Shown here piece after piece: positions 1 to 10,711 of a stretch of 64,000 nucleotides of DNA. Position numbers and translations under genes: made by a program. The stretch's first letter is position 1. Every line of letters starts with the position of its first letter. The notes under the pieces are model-generated. The model did not search any database. It saw only the letters and a list, made by a program, of their open reading frames with translations, and was not told the DNA's origin. Source of the DNA: Podarcis raffonei (taxonomy: Eukaryota > Chordata > Lepidosauria > Squamata > Lacertidae); NCBI RefSeq assembly GCF_027172205.1, contig NC_070607.1, forward strand, positions 67,394,831 to 67,458,830, read 5' to 3'.

Positions 1-362
1 CTTCTGCAATGCAAAAGGAGTTCAGCTGGCTAGGTGTTTATTTTCCTGCTATACAAAGGCAATTACTTTAATTTAATTCACAGTGACAATCTTTGGCAGA
101 GACCATATGAGCCACATCCCATTAAGGAAAGCGCAGACCCTCACCCCAGGGCTTCTTCTGACAGCACCAGATATACATACATGGCGACTCACTTAAGTGG
201 GGGCTATTCCCTTTTTTCTTTTTCATTCCCCTTCTCATGCACTTGCTGGATCCTACCATCGTTCAGTGATTCAAAATGATGGGTAGGCAGGATATGTTTT
301 TAAATAAACAAACAAACACAATAAGCCAACTCTTGCTTTTAAAAAGCTGAGACTCCCAATAA
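1..362. other. Intergenic sequence, no gene seen
   Basis: No conserved reading frame, splice-flanked exon or recognised repeat is visible. A short CAAA-type simple stretch lies near 306-318. The last 11 bases (352-362) are the left target-site duplication of the adjacent SINE. Confidence 0.5.
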
Positions 363-713
363 AAAGGTAAAAAGGTAAAGGACTCCTGGACAGTTAAGTC
401 CAGTCAAAGGAAACTATGGGGTGCAGTGCTCATCTCACTTCAGGCCAAGGGAGCCGGCGTTTGTCCACAGGCAGCTTTCCGGGTCATGTGGCCGCTTCTG
501 GCGCAATGGAACACCATGACAGAAACCAGAGCACATGGGAATGCTGTTTAGCTTCCCATCGCAGTGGTACCTATTTATTTACTTGCACTGGCATGTTTTC
601 GAACTGCTAGGATGGCAGAAGCTCGGACAGAGCAACGGGAGCGTGGATTCAAACTGCCGACCTTCTGATCAGCAAGCCCAAGAGGCTCAGTGCTTTAGAC
701 CACAGCGCCACCC
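363..713 (-). mobile_element. Sauria-type tRNA-derived SINE (old copy)
   Basis: The element is in reverse orientation. Its 3' tail (ggtaaagg plus the 'cagttaagtccagtc' block) is on the left and the tRNA-like head, with a degraded B-box-like 'ggattcaaac', is on the right. It matches the other full-length copies of this window (9625-9973 and 11331-11683) along its length but is clearly more diverged. An 11-bp direct repeat, ACTCCCAATAA, flanks it at 352-362 and 714-724 and reads as the target-site duplication. Sauria SINEs are known to share their tail with BovB LINEs, which supply the retrotransposition machinery. Confidence 0.85.
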
Positions 714-724
714 ACTCCCAATAA

Positions 725-1546
725 GCCAGTTAATATCCTAGTTGCCACAGTACACTTTATTTTCCACCTGCTGTGCTATTTTGGTATTTACCATGGCGCT
801 GACTGCCTTTTCCCCCCAGGGCCAATGAGACAGCTCTTACTACAGATTCACCCTGCTGATTTGCCTAAACGCATAATTAGCATGTAAGTGCTGCCCATCA
901 ACTGGCAAGTTTCCTGGCTTGCTTCAGTATCCTTGGAGTTTTCAGAGGTGACTGGGTTTAGCCTGCTGAATCACAAGCACCTGCTGAATCACAAAAATGG
1001 ATTTGTTGCAAGAGGGAGAACTGGCCCAGTTGGCTGTTCTGCTGGAGCAGCCTGGGGCATTATTTTCCTAGTCAGTTGCTAATATAAGGGTTCACGCCTC
1101 AGCTTTCCCCCAGCCTTCTGAAACTGGTGTGCAGTGCAGTGGAGAGCATGATGATGATGATGATGATGGTGCCCTGAAATGATTAAACTAAAAGTTAAGT
1201 ACTGTGAGTCATCACAGGTGCACATAAGCCTCCTCTTGAAGCTGTAGCTCAGTGTGGAAATGGGAGAAATCCCTTCCAAATCTGGTGGATCTGTGCGTCC
1301 CAGACACAGACCCCCCCACACAAGCAAATTGGGCAAGGAATACCTTAAAAGTTGATCATTTTTAACTTATAAAACACCACAGAGTTATTTTAAATATTTC
1401 ATTACATCCCCCGCAAGTAGATCAGTCCCATTTGCGCAGATGCAGAGCTAGCTTATGCTTAGCCAGACTATCTAGTGCAGCAGCTTTCCACAGCAAAGAT
1501 CTTTTGCTCTCTCTCCCCACCCCCAAATTCACCTGCTAAGGGATCC
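725..1546. other. Intergenic sequence with a short GAT repeat
   Basis: No gene recognised. A short GAT trinucleotide run lies at about 1148-1167; on the opposite strand it gives a run of His codons in a chance ORF. The rest looks like unique, non-coding sequence. Confidence 0.4.
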
Positions 1547-1650
1547 TTTTAACAACAACAACTGGAGATGTCAGGTATTGTACCTGAGACCTTCTGCCTG
1601 CATCGGATATGCTCTGTGGCTGAGCTATGGTCTCCTCGGCTTGAAGAACA
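1547..1650 (-). mobile_element. Degraded tRNA-derived SINE fragment
   Basis: In reverse orientation this reads like the tRNA-like head of the second SINE family of the window: 'tgagaccttctgcctgca' matches the complement of 'tgcatgcagaaggtc', followed by 'tctgtggctgagctatgg'. Related copies are at 19315-19440, 25540-25725, 30880-31080 and 31086-31545. It is short and diverged, and no target-site duplication is clear. Confidence 0.5.
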
Positions 1651-1757
1651 GGGATTGACAGCTAAGTGCTGTGCATCTGGCTTTTCAGTGAAACTATGGA
1701 TCCAACTGTCTGGACTTTACTGAGCTTCAAAGCTATTGGAGGGGGTAAGTTAGGAGC

Positions 1758-1758
<1 letters not shown>

Positions 1759-1801
<43 letters not shown>
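1759..1801. repeat. (AC)n microsatellite
   Basis: About 21 uninterrupted AC dinucleotides, followed by AG. The stretch from here to 3297 holds no recognised gene. Confidence 0.95.
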
Positions 1802-1805
<4 letters not shown>

Positions 1806-3297
1806 TTGTATAAAGGTATAGCCTCCTGTGTGTATATAAAGGGGATTCTCTTGCATCATGCCCTTTGCAGAGGTAATAGCTATGTGAACCTTTTGGTTGC
1901 TGACCTTATCAGCAGCTTCCCAGGTAATTCACAAGAGCAAAATTGGCTGGCAGCACACAAGCCGCACCCAGATTCCGCCAGCTGCATGCTCACGCCTTTC
2001 CATGCCTCCCAGTGGCGTTGAGAAGGATTGCTTCCTACTAGGAAGCGAAAGGCCATGCTGACTGCTGTAAGAGGTCTGGATGCTAAATCTGTGCATAAGT
2101 TTAGAGTTAATCATCGCTGTATCAAGGCAGCCTTTTTCCAAATAATGTATCCATCTTGTTTTGCTTCTAATCCTTATTAGTGACCCTTGAGAAAGAATTT
2201 CCTCTTTCAGTATGCATCACAAAGAAAGAAAGAAGCTATTGCTCTTTAGCTGAGACACCTGGTTTTTGTTCTTTTTTGTATTCTGCTGATGCCTGGGGTG
2301 AGGGTGGACAGAAGCAGGGATTTATCCCTCGAGTAGCCAGAAGGCAATGCAGGACTCTGTTTTTGGGCCGTCATTTACATTCTGTTTACATTCCCATTTA
2401 CAGTCTCTCAGAGCAGGGAATTTCCCCACTTCCCCCAGAGGCTTGATTCAGTGACCTTTGCTTCCTCCCTGGGAGTGTCAGTGCCAAGGCCTTGAGCGCC
2501 TGGCAGCATCGCTATGGCAATTCCGCTCACAAGCCAATGGGTGCAGATGATAGCAGGGTTTCTAACTGTGCCAAGCACTCAACAAATAGTGTTTGCTGAG
2601 TGGATGTTCATGTGATACTCCCAAGGAACAGGGTTGCCGGGCTTGGAGAATCAACTAACAGGAGCAATAAGGAGCTGAGAGGGGATGGTCATTTGTCAAT
2701 GGCGGTGTGCAACACACAGCGAAAACGCTCTAAGCTAAACCGTGCAAGCCATACATATCGCCCACACAAACAAAGCACAGGTGCCCTTACCCAGCAGGCA
2801 ACATAGATTCTGTTATATAATTCATGCACACAATTCTGTTGTGTAATTTATCACATAGTGTACCCATAGTAAACGCAAAATATCTTGACACAGGGTGGAA
2901 CTGTTTTCTTTTGCCCTCCCCATCCCTTTTTCTTTCTGTGCTGCCTGTCTTTTAGCTTGGAAGCCCCCTGTGTAAAACTGGCATGAGTTAGAGAAGATGA
3001 AGTAAACAGGTTGCCTTTTACAGTCCTGATGCTTGCTTGGTCCTGATGATTCAAAGAAGGAAACACAGAGGACATGTGTATTTGTTCACAGAGGAACTAT
3101 GATCAGTGACGCCACAATGTTACTAATGCTCTCTCTTTTGAAAGCCCTGAGCCAGATATTGACAGTTTCTCATAACAAGATTATGGCAGTGAGGAGGAAG
3201 GAATCGCTTTTCAAAAATAACATTCTCCACCTTCCAGGCTGAGTGTGGGCCAAAAGATTCAGTTGCCTCCAGGCCAGCCAAGTTACTCTAAACAACC
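1802..3297. other. Intergenic sequence, nothing recognised
   Basis: No exon, RNA gene or repeat that I can name. Short ORFs on both strands lack homology that I recognise and show no coding bias. The last eight bases of the flank (3298-3305) are the target site of the hAT-like element that follows. Confidence 0.4.
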
Positions 3298-3305
3298 ATC
3301 TAGGG

Positions 3306-3623
3306 CAGGGGTCAGCAAACTTTTTCAGCAAGGGGCTGGTCCACTGTCCCTCAGACCTTGTGCGGGGCCGGACTATATTTTGGAAAAAAATTAATGAATT
3401 CCTATGCCCCACAAATAACCCAGAGATGCATTTTAAATAAAAGCACACATTCTACTCATGTAAAAACACCAGGCAGCCCCCACAAATAAGCCAGAGATGT
3501 GTTTAAATAAAAGGACACATTCTACTCATATAAAAACACACTGATTCCCAGACCGTCTGTGGGCCAGATTTAGAAGGCGATTGGGACGGATCTGGCCCCC
3601 AGGCCTTAGTTTGCCTACCCATG
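3306..3623 (+). mobile_element. Non-autonomous hAT-like element with internal tandem repeat
   Basis: The 318-bp element starts CAGGGGTCAGCAAAC and ends with the imperfect complement GTTTGCCTACCCATG. It is flanked by an exact 8-bp duplication, ATCTAGGG, at 3298-3305 and 3624-3631; 8-bp target duplications and CAG-type ends are the hallmark of hAT transposons. The interior carries two copies of a unit of about 69 bp (from about 3408 and about 3477), each with 'cacaaataa', 'ccagagatg' and 'acacattctactcat'. There is no transposase ORF, so it would have depended on an autonomous relative. Confidence 0.85.
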
Positions 3624-3631
3624 ATCTAGGG

Positions 3632-5465
3632 CAGAACTCTGTGGGAGGCAATTGTTTTGCTGTAGCAACTAATAAAAGGCCTCCCTTCCCCTTCCCAGGT
3701 GCTCCTAGGGATGTACAAGGGAAAGCAAGATTGTTACGGGAAGCACACCTGACCTATGGAACTCAGGACCACAAGAGTAAGAAAGCTTTCTTCAGCCTGA
3801 GAGTCAGATTCCCCTCTGGGCAGCCTTCAGAGGACTGCATGTCAGTGGTGGAAAGGGCCAAAGACCTAAGTGAGTGAGGCAATGAATGCAAATTTACATC
3901 TGTACAGTAGGCAAGATTTGACCCATCTCTATCTTCCATCCAGACAAGCATTATCAGAGTTCAATGACATATTCCAGCCAGGCAAAAACAGGTGTGAACT
4001 AGAGCTAGTGAGGGTTGTGGGCTGTGGAGAGGAGGTGCGGCCCAAGGATTGTTCAAAGGACTAGAAAGGGAGATGCTAGGAAGGCTGCTTTTGCCCCCTA
4101 AGCCTCAGGTTCCTCACCCTTGCAGTGCTGTGAGAGGTGGTGGCAAGTCACTAGCTTAGATGGCTCCAGGAACAGAAGCAGTATAGATATCAACTGTTGA
4201 GGACAAACAATAGGGAATAGCCATCACTTCCATATTGATTTATTTGCCAAAGAATGCTTTTTATACTTCAGGAAACCTTTGTGCAAGCCTGCAGGTAGCT
4301 CTTTGTTGTATGTGGATTGCACCACTTTGACTACATAAGGATCCACACTTTTATAAAAAGCCTAACTTCAAGAGGCCTCTGCAAGCTATCAGCTCAAACT
4401 TATCCCTCTCCCTACAGCCGGCCAGATGGGGAGGAAGAGAAAGAGAGGAGGCTGGGTGTCAGAAAGAGAAGAAAGCCTAAGCCACCGACTGCTGACTTAG
4501 GAGTCACCCACTACCAACATGTGGCCCCCAAGAGATCACCCCCAAAGGAATGCAGCCCTAGAACTGAGAGACAAAAGGTTGTCCAGGTCTGGTATGATGC
4601 AGTTCTGAATACACTCATGGTCCCACCACCTTATTTGGTTACAGAAACATTGCCGGCCTTAATATGGACTAGCCTGCTGATGGTGTTGATGGGAGTTACA
4701 ATAAAAAAAATATATTGGAGGGTGTCAGTTTGGGGAAGACTAAATAGACACTGCTCACTTCTGCTCTCTTCTCCAAAGCACGGGTGGCCTTGCAGAAACC
4801 CTACGAGATGACGGCAGAGAACGGAGACCTCAAATGACCTTTCGCAATAGCTCTAATGAGCAGTTGCTTCCAGACTCTCCAGGATCCACTGTGCTGTGTT
4901 TGTGATCCAGCCCTTGCCAAACAAAAAGGAAGGGGCAAGTGGGTTGTTGATTCTTCTCCACCCACCATGTGCTGCAAACACTGTCCTCATGCTGGGGAGG
5001 GCAGAAGGGTCATTGCCCTATCCAACCCAACTGTAGATGCACACACTTCTCCCGGAGGTCGCTGAGAGGTGAGGGCGAAATCTGGCATTCCCCGGAGCAA
5101 CCTCTCACTCTCTAACCCCCTGCTCCCAACCCCCTTCAGCAATGCCTGCCTGGTTGCCATTCCCAAATGCAAGGTTACATGGAAGGCACAAGTTGTTTGC
5201 TAAGCCCTTAAACAGACAGATCTGCTGTTGGCTGCAAAGGGAAGCTGGGGTGTTATTCCATTCCAGTGTTTGCAATGGCAGGAGTTGCCGGGGCTGGGCT
5301 GGGCTGGGGTGTATGGGGTTTCTTGTTTGTCAGCTCTTGGGCAGAACCAGGGGTCTTGAGCAAAAGTTTACACAACTGGGCAAGGATTCACAAACACTGC
5401 AGGAAGGAAGGGTGTGCTGCCTGTGAGAGGAGAGTTTTGCTTTTTTTGACAACCTGGGAAGGTAG
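3632..5465. other. Intergenic sequence, no supported gene
   Basis: The longest open frame (4317-4811, plus strand, 164 codons) starts at a plain ATG but has no domain I recognise, a poor initiation context and low-complexity basic stretches, so it is not called. No repeat family is clearly identified. Confidence 0.4.
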
Positions 5466-5790
5466 CCCATATAGAAGAAGGAAAACTCTGGTCCTAAACC
5501 ACTGCTGTCTTGTGGGATAATAGGAAAAAGCTAAGGAGGAAACCCAACACAAATCCCTCCTTCCGGCAACTCCTGCAGCTAAGGTGGTGCCAAACATATT
5601 GCACTGACCACATCAGTGAAGTCAAGAGCAGGGTCTTGTCATCTGGGCAGCCCAGGTCCTTCATACACATTGCCCAGGCTTGCACCCTGAGGACATCACT
5701 TCGGTGCTGTTAACACAGCGGTTTGACTTCACTCCTGGAGACAAACTCCATTGTCTCTCGAGGCAGAAGGATGCCAAGAACTCTGAGTCG
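5466..5790 (+). repeat. Unclassified interspersed repeat, copy 1
   Basis: This stretch aligns by eye with 14495-14815: shared blocks include 'gaaaactctg.tcctaaacc', 'ggcaactcct.cagc', 'accacatcagtga.g.caagag.agggtctt', 'tctgggcagcccagg' and 'ctccattgtctct'. The repeat has no obvious terminal repeats, and its class (LINE UTR, LTR or other) cannot be settled from these pieces. Further parts of the family are at 14120-14400, 21515-21620 and 29536-29960. Confidence 0.65.
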
Positions 5791-6193
5791 GACATAGCTG
5801 AATACAATCTTTAGCTCTCACTGAGGCGGTAAACCTGAATCTATGCCGTACCACTGCAGAATGAAGGTGGTGACTGCAAAGGGGTGGGCGGGGGGAGAGA
5901 TGATTAGTCCGTGTAACATCTAAACTATATCTCAGGGAGAAAACTAGGTTAGATTCCTTTCCCCTGACATCTAGTTTTCTATGCAAAGGATGTGGGTGGG
6001 TATTAAAGCATTCAGTCTGTTGAGTTCCCACCTGCGGTCTGAAATGGTACAGGTGAGGCACAGGTTTTTCACCTCAGTGAGAACTCCACCTTGGCCTCCT
6101 TCAGTAGACGTGACTAGAGTTGAGCTACAGACAGGCTGGGTTTGCTAAGCAAATGAAAGTCACTAGGTCAGTCGAGTCACTGATAAACAACTA
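5791..6193. other. Intergenic sequence, nothing recognised
   Basis: No exon, RNA gene or nameable repeat is seen here. Confidence 0.4.
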
Positions 6194-6225
6194 CTGATTT
6201 CTATATATATATATATAGAAATCAG
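6194..6225. repeat. 32-bp perfect palindrome with (TA) core
   Basis: The arms CTGATTTC and GAAATCAG enclose a TA-alternating core, so all 32 bases are their own reverse complement. It could extrude as a cruciform. No transposon ends or target duplications are evident around it. Confidence 0.9.
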
Positions 6226-6659
6226 CAGCTGATTAAAAAAAAAGCCAGTCTAAGGACATTGAAGCAGTAAGGCGACGCAGAGTAAAAGCATCCTCTGGTG
6301 TCAAGGAGAAAAAGGGAGAGGTTGTGGGGCAGGGGATTTTTCTACCGTTCTTGCAAACAGGTGTATGAAAAACAAAGACGCCTTCATGTCCTCCCTGTGG
6401 CTTGTTCTGCCTGTCCCCAATTTACCTGGAGTGACTACGTGCACCCAAAAAGTTTTTGCATTCTTGCCAGCAGAATTTGGCCCAACAGAAAGTGTCGCAT
6501 TACCTGCTTTGCCTCCCTCATTCCCCGAGATCAACGCAGAAACAATGGCCTACATAGCAAAAACATTGACAGTTACCGAGAGAAACAAGCCAAGTGTCAA
6601 GGGCTGTGAAACTCATAATTAGTCTGAAACAGAAGACTGTCTGTTTTCTACACCAGCCA

Positions 6660-6930
6660 ACGAACATATTTCTGCAAGAGCTGGTGCTGTATTGGGGAGA
6701 AGATCAACTCTCGCATCAGGCATGAAAGCAAGAGCTACACAGGACTGCCTCTCCCCATGTGAACCAACCAAGGCCCCGAAATCATCCTCTAAGGACCTTC
6801 TTTTTGTGCCTCCTCCATGAGAGAGCCAGAGGGTGGCAACGCGAGAAAGGGCCTTTTTTGCAGTGCCTCCCCATTTGTGGAATGCTTTCCCCAGAATCAA
6901 CGTCATCTAACATCCCCACATACTTAATAA
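6660..6930 (+). mobile_element. L2/CR1-type LINE fragment, C-terminal end of the RT ORF
   Basis: The stretch 6850-6890 contains 'gggccttttttgcagtgcctccccatttgtggaatgc', the nucleotide signature of the C-terminal coding end of L2/CR1-type LINEs, in which a Trp follows the 'LW/VWN'-type block. The frame is broken and the fragment short. A similar sense fragment with its 3' tail is at 41640-41960. Confidence 0.5.
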
Positions 6931-7012
6931 ACAGGTCATCTGGAAGCAGCCACAGCGACCAATAGATGGGAGGGGGATTCTCTTGCAAGGAAACCTCACC
7001 ACAGCACTGTTT

Positions 7013-7029
7013 CCCCCCCCCCCCCCCCC
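7013..7029. repeat. Poly-C tract
   Basis: A run of about 17 C residues. Such tracts often vary in length and are prone to sequencing error. Confidence 0.9.
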
Positions 7030-7599
7030 GTGTGATCTTCAGGGATGTCCACACCAATAGAAATGCAAAGAAATGACATTGTATAGGGAAATTACCACCA
7101 GAATGATCCAACAAGGACGAGATCAACAACAGAGAAGGAACATCTAACTCCTTCCCAGAAGAAACCTTGCAAGCCAAACTCAGAGCTAAATATTGAAACC
7201 TGACCTGTAAAACATTTTTTTTGTAGGTGTTTCTTTGCTATTCTCTGGCCAGAACAAGGAGGATACTCTCATTATTCACCCCTATGTCAGAAATCTTGAC
7301 TGTCCCCAAAGTTGCTGGTTGATGTCTTTATGAAAACTATCCCCAAGCCAACAGTTCTGTTTTAGAAGGATCTTTCTCTCTTCTGATTAGGTGTGGGTAG
7401 CCCTGCCCATCTATCAGAAATGAGCCAGAGGCTGTGACAGATCAAATTCTCAACCCTGCTAGCGCTACTGCAGGAGGGGAGGAAAGCAAGCACCACAAAG
7501 ACTCTTATAAATACATTTTTCAGTTATATCATTGATCATATCCAAGAGTAGATCTGTGGATCTTAATCCTTCTCTCCCTTACCTGCTCCCCATCCCCAA

Positions 7600-7740
7600 A
7601 TGCAAAATTCTATTTTTTATTTTAATTTATTTAATAAAAAACTATGCACCACTTGATTGTAAAAAAACAACAACCCTCAAAGTGGCCTATGTAAAGAACA
7701 CAACAATAAAATTAGGAGTACAAACAATTAAAAACAACTA
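7600..7740 (-). mobile_element. LINE 3'-end fragment (left part)
   Basis: An AT-rich 'ttttatttaatttattt' stretch followed by 'accacttgattgtaaaa' and 'ccctcaaagtggcctatgtaaa' is the reverse complement of a common L2/CR1-like LINE 3' end. The element continues beyond the MITE at 7741-7959, as 7962-8170. Confidence 0.6.
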
Positions 7741-7959
7741 CAGTGGTACCTCTAGTTACGAACTTAATTTGTTCCGAGGTCTGTTCTTAACCTGAAACTG
7801 TTCTTAACTAGAGGCGCGCTTTCACTAATGGGGCCAGCACACGATTTCCGTTCTCATCCTGGGGCAAAGTTCTGAACTCGAGGTAACTCTTCCAGGTTAG
7901 CGGAGTTTGTGACCTAAAGCGTTTATAACCTGAGGCATTTGTAACTCGAGGTACCACTG
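7741..7959 (+). mobile_element. TA-flanked MITE, GGTACC-ended family (copy 1)
   Basis: Starts CAGTGGTACC and ends with its exact complement GGTACCACTG, flanked on each side by TA (7739-7740 and 7960-7961). A TA target site and CAGT ends fit a Tc1/mariner-like non-autonomous element. The body is built from repeated 'gttcttaacctg / ttacgaac' blocks and a GC-rich centre. It interrupts a minus-strand LINE 3' end. Sister copies are at 10484, 26480 and 31649. Confidence 0.85.
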
Positions 7960-7961
7960 TA

Positions 7962-8350
7962 TTTTAAACATTCAAAAAATTAAAATCAGTGAGAAACTAA
8001 AAACATATTCAAGCACACTTCAACATTCTACATATGTGGGTAGGCTTGTCTAAGCAAAAATGTTTTCAGTAGGCACCGAAAAGAGTACCAGCAGCAGGTG
8101 TCAACAGGCGGGGAGTTCCACAGTGCAGCTAAAAAACGGTGCCTCTGCCATCCACATCAAGGGACAAACTAATATAATGTGGGAGATCTATGATCAGTTT
8201 TCCCAACAACGTTTCATTTAGCTAAAAGCAGCAGGCTGGGCAGGCAGGTACCTAACCCACCCTAACCCTCCACAGTAAATAGTATTGGAGTGGGGTTCAG
8301 TTTGAAAAACGGCATGGAGGAAATGGTTACAATTTACCACTTTTAATGAA
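7962..8350 (-). mobile_element. LINE 3'-end fragment (right part)
   Basis: Continues the minus-strand LINE interrupted by the MITE at 7741-7959. Blocks such as 'aaaatgttttcagtaggcaccgaaaagag', 'caggcggggagttccacagtgcag' and 'ggtgcctctgcc' are the reverse complement of the LINE coding end and upstream region. The boundary on the right is uncertain. Confidence 0.5.
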
Positions 8351-9615
8351 AATAAATATCTCTACTCTGGCTTTAAGGTTATGCCTATCATGAGGCCATT
8401 CACTGTGGACGCTGCCAGAAGATCTGCTTATTGGTTGCAGGGAGATTAGATGATGTTGGCCATTTCATTCTGCTTGGCTTGCAGGGAGGTTAGATGATAT
8501 TGCATAAAAGAAAGTTCTGTTCGACACTTTCTGGGCATTTTCCTGTCCCTTCCTTCTTGTGAAGGTAATCAACTATAATGGTGAATCTGAGGGGAATTCT
8601 ACATTCAGTTGTTTCTCTGTTTTAACACCTACCCTGTGTGCTCCTTAATTGGCTTGGGAAATCTGTCTCAGCTCCATCAACACCCTTAGAGGGGATCTGA
8701 GGGATGTCTTCCCCATCTCCATCCACATCCCACTGCCACCACAAATGCACCAGCAGCCATGGGAAGGTTTCTGAAAGGTCTAGGGGCCAGCCCTGGCTAT
8801 ATCCCTCACAATAGGAGGCACTTGAGTCTGTGTTTTTGTCTTATTGTTTGCAGGGATCAGCTGGTCCTGGGAACATGGTTGCCATGAAGTATCTGCAAAG
8901 TCATGATAAATGCCACCATTTCTGAGGAGCTGTTTACTGAGCACTTCTGGGAGTAGTTGGTGTTAATGAGGTACCAAAGAGGAGGCCTGCCAGGAGTTTA
9001 ACAAAGTGCCAAAGAGCCTGGGTAAAGAGAGAGAGAGAGAGGAATTTCTAAATCTTTGCCTGGAAACAATGAGGCCCAATTTGCATGCTCTGCATTGAAA
9101 GAGGCCAGCAGGCAAACAGTGGGAACACCTTCCCTGCCTGGAGGGACCAGGCAATTCCTGAGAAACAGAGTTTCCCAAAGGACAGGGCTGACCTCCCCTC
9201 CCCCCCCATCCCATCCATGCTGCAAGGGACCAGAGTGGGATGTGCTGGAAGATGCCTATCAGTTGGAATCACAGTTGCCAAAGGGTCTCTCGCAGACTCT
9301 CTTGCATGCTGCTGAAAGAAAGGCTGCCTGTTTATCTAGAGCCCGTGTTTGAATAACTACTTGCCTTTATACTTTCGAAGGGAGAATAGTCATTGTACAC
9401 TTTGGTGCAGCTAGTGAGGCTATGAACTGGGCAGGAACCAAATCTAATGTCTGTAAGTGACTCTAGAGTAACCTAAATCACCCTTCAGAGACTGTAACAC
9501 TGCGTCCTCCTGCAGGAATGACGTTCACTCCCTTCGTTGTTTAATGTTGGGTTGGAAGAAAAGTTCTGTGGAACTCAAAAGCTAGCTCTCTCTATGTGAT
9601 TTTAGTTGTGCCTAA
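8351..9615. other. Intergenic sequence, nothing recognised
   Basis: No gene is supported. A short GA-rich run lies near 9028-9040. Overlapping short ORFs at 8963-9352 occur in several frames on both strands, which argues against coding. Confidence 0.4.
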
Positions 9616-9624
9616 TTTAAGTGT

Positions 9625-9973
9625 AGGGATGCAGGTGGCGCTGTGGGTTAAACCACAGAGCCTAGGACTTGCTGATCAGAAGGTCAGCGGTTCGAATCCC
9701 CGCGACGGGGTGAGCTCCCGTTGCTTGGTCCCTGCTCCTGCCCACCTAGCAGTTCGAAAGCATTTCAAAGTGCAAGAAGATAAGTAGGTACCGCTCCGGC
9801 GGGAAGGTAAACGGCGTTTCCATGCACTGCTCTGGTTCGCCAGAAGCAGCTTTGTCATGCTGGCCACATGACCTGAAAGCTGTATGCCGGCTCCCTTGGC
9901 CAATAAAGTGAGATGGCCGCCGCAACCCCAGAGTCGGTCACGACTGGACCTAATGGTCAGGGGTCCCTTTACC
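9625..9973 (+). mobile_element. Full-length Sauria-type SINE
   Basis: The tRNA-like head contains an A-box-like stretch ('ggcgctgtgggtt') and a B-box 'ggttcgaatcc' near 9689. It is followed by the conserved body and the BovB-like tail 'ggtcaggggtccctttacc'. A 9-bp direct repeat, TTTAAGTGT, flanks it (9616-9624, 9974-9982). This is one of the best preserved copies and serves as the reference for the other SINEs of the window. Confidence 0.95.
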
Positions 9974-10012
9974 TTTAAGTGTGGTGATATTGGTTCTGTT
10001 TAGATCTTGTTG

Positions 10013-10024
10013 GATCTATCTATC

Positions 10025-10098
<74 letters not shown>

Positions 10099-10111
10099 AT
10101 CTATCTATCTG
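10013..10111. repeat. (CTAT)n microsatellite
   Basis: About 100 bp of tetranucleotide CTAT repeats, interrupted by 'catctat' variants. A second, similar array is at 22445-22573. Confidence 0.95.
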
Positions 10112-10289
10112 TATCCCTCCACAAATATTTTCAACAAACATGGAGCAGATTCAATAAATGTACTGACCTGCATCTTCACTTTGGAGAAGCATGTAGTTTT
10201 AGCATAGGGTCAATACCACAGTATAATAGTTTTGCATGCATAAAGTCCAGACTCCATCTCAGACTTCCTCAGTTATTGTTATTATTGCT

Positions 10290-10483
10290 GCTGTATTTTG
10301 ATCATCATCATCAGTTGTATACCCATCCTTCAGCAGCAAGTCCTAGGGTGGGTTACAACAATTTAAAATTAAAAGTTAAAATCAGATTACAACCACAGAA
10401 ATAGGGTGGGTCCTGAAAACCCACATTAGGTGTCAAAGGGAAGGGGTTAAAAGGTTCCTCTTCAGTAGTCACTGAAAGCTGTA
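10290..10483 (-). mobile_element. LINE 3'-end fragment (left part)
   Basis: The reverse complement of a LINE 3' end: 'tatacccatcctt', 'ctagggtgggttacaac' and an A/T-rich run. It is split by the MITE at 10484-10709 and continues at 10712-10870. Confidence 0.55.
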
Positions 10484-10709
10484 CAGTGATACCTCTGGTT
10501 ACGAACTTAATTCATTCCAGAGGTCCGTTCTTAACCTGAAACCATTCTTAACCTGAGGTACCACTTTAGATAATGGGGCCTCCTGCCGCCACCACGCTGC
10601 TGCCACACGATTTCTGTTCTCATCCTGGGGCAAAGTTCTTAACCCAAGGTACTACTTCTGGGTTAGCGGAGTCTGTAACCCAATGTATTTGTAACCCAAG
10701 GTATCACTG
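10484..10709 (+). mobile_element. TA-flanked MITE, GGTACC-ended family (copy 2)
   Basis: The ends CAGTGATACC and GGTATCACTG are exact complements, and TA lies on both sides (10482-10483, 10710-10711). The interior matches copy 1, including 'ggggcctcctgccgcc' and 'gcaaagttctta'. Like copy 1 it sits inside a minus-strand LINE 3' end. The matched CTAC/GTAT change in both ends, relative to the other copies, is an oddity. Confidence 0.85.
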
Positions 10710-10711
10710 TA

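Noticed and set aside
1079-1336. Minus-strand frame with a poly-His run
   Set aside because: The His run is just the GAT microsatellite read on the other strand.
4317-4811. 164-codon open frame on the plus strand
   Set aside because: No domain I recognise, low-complexity basic stretches, weak start context, no splice or neighbouring exon evidence. Frames of this length occur by chance in 64 kb.
9689-9700. tRNA-like B box (also at 48580 and in other SINEs) as a tRNA gene
   Set aside because: The surrounding sequence is a full SINE with a BovB-like tail and target duplications; no proper cloverleaf with acceptor stem is present.
10013-10111. Regular repeats as a CRISPR-like array (also 22445-22573 and 29536-29738)
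   Set aside because: Tetranucleotide or tandem units without spacers in a vertebrate genome; they are microsatellites or a minisatellite.
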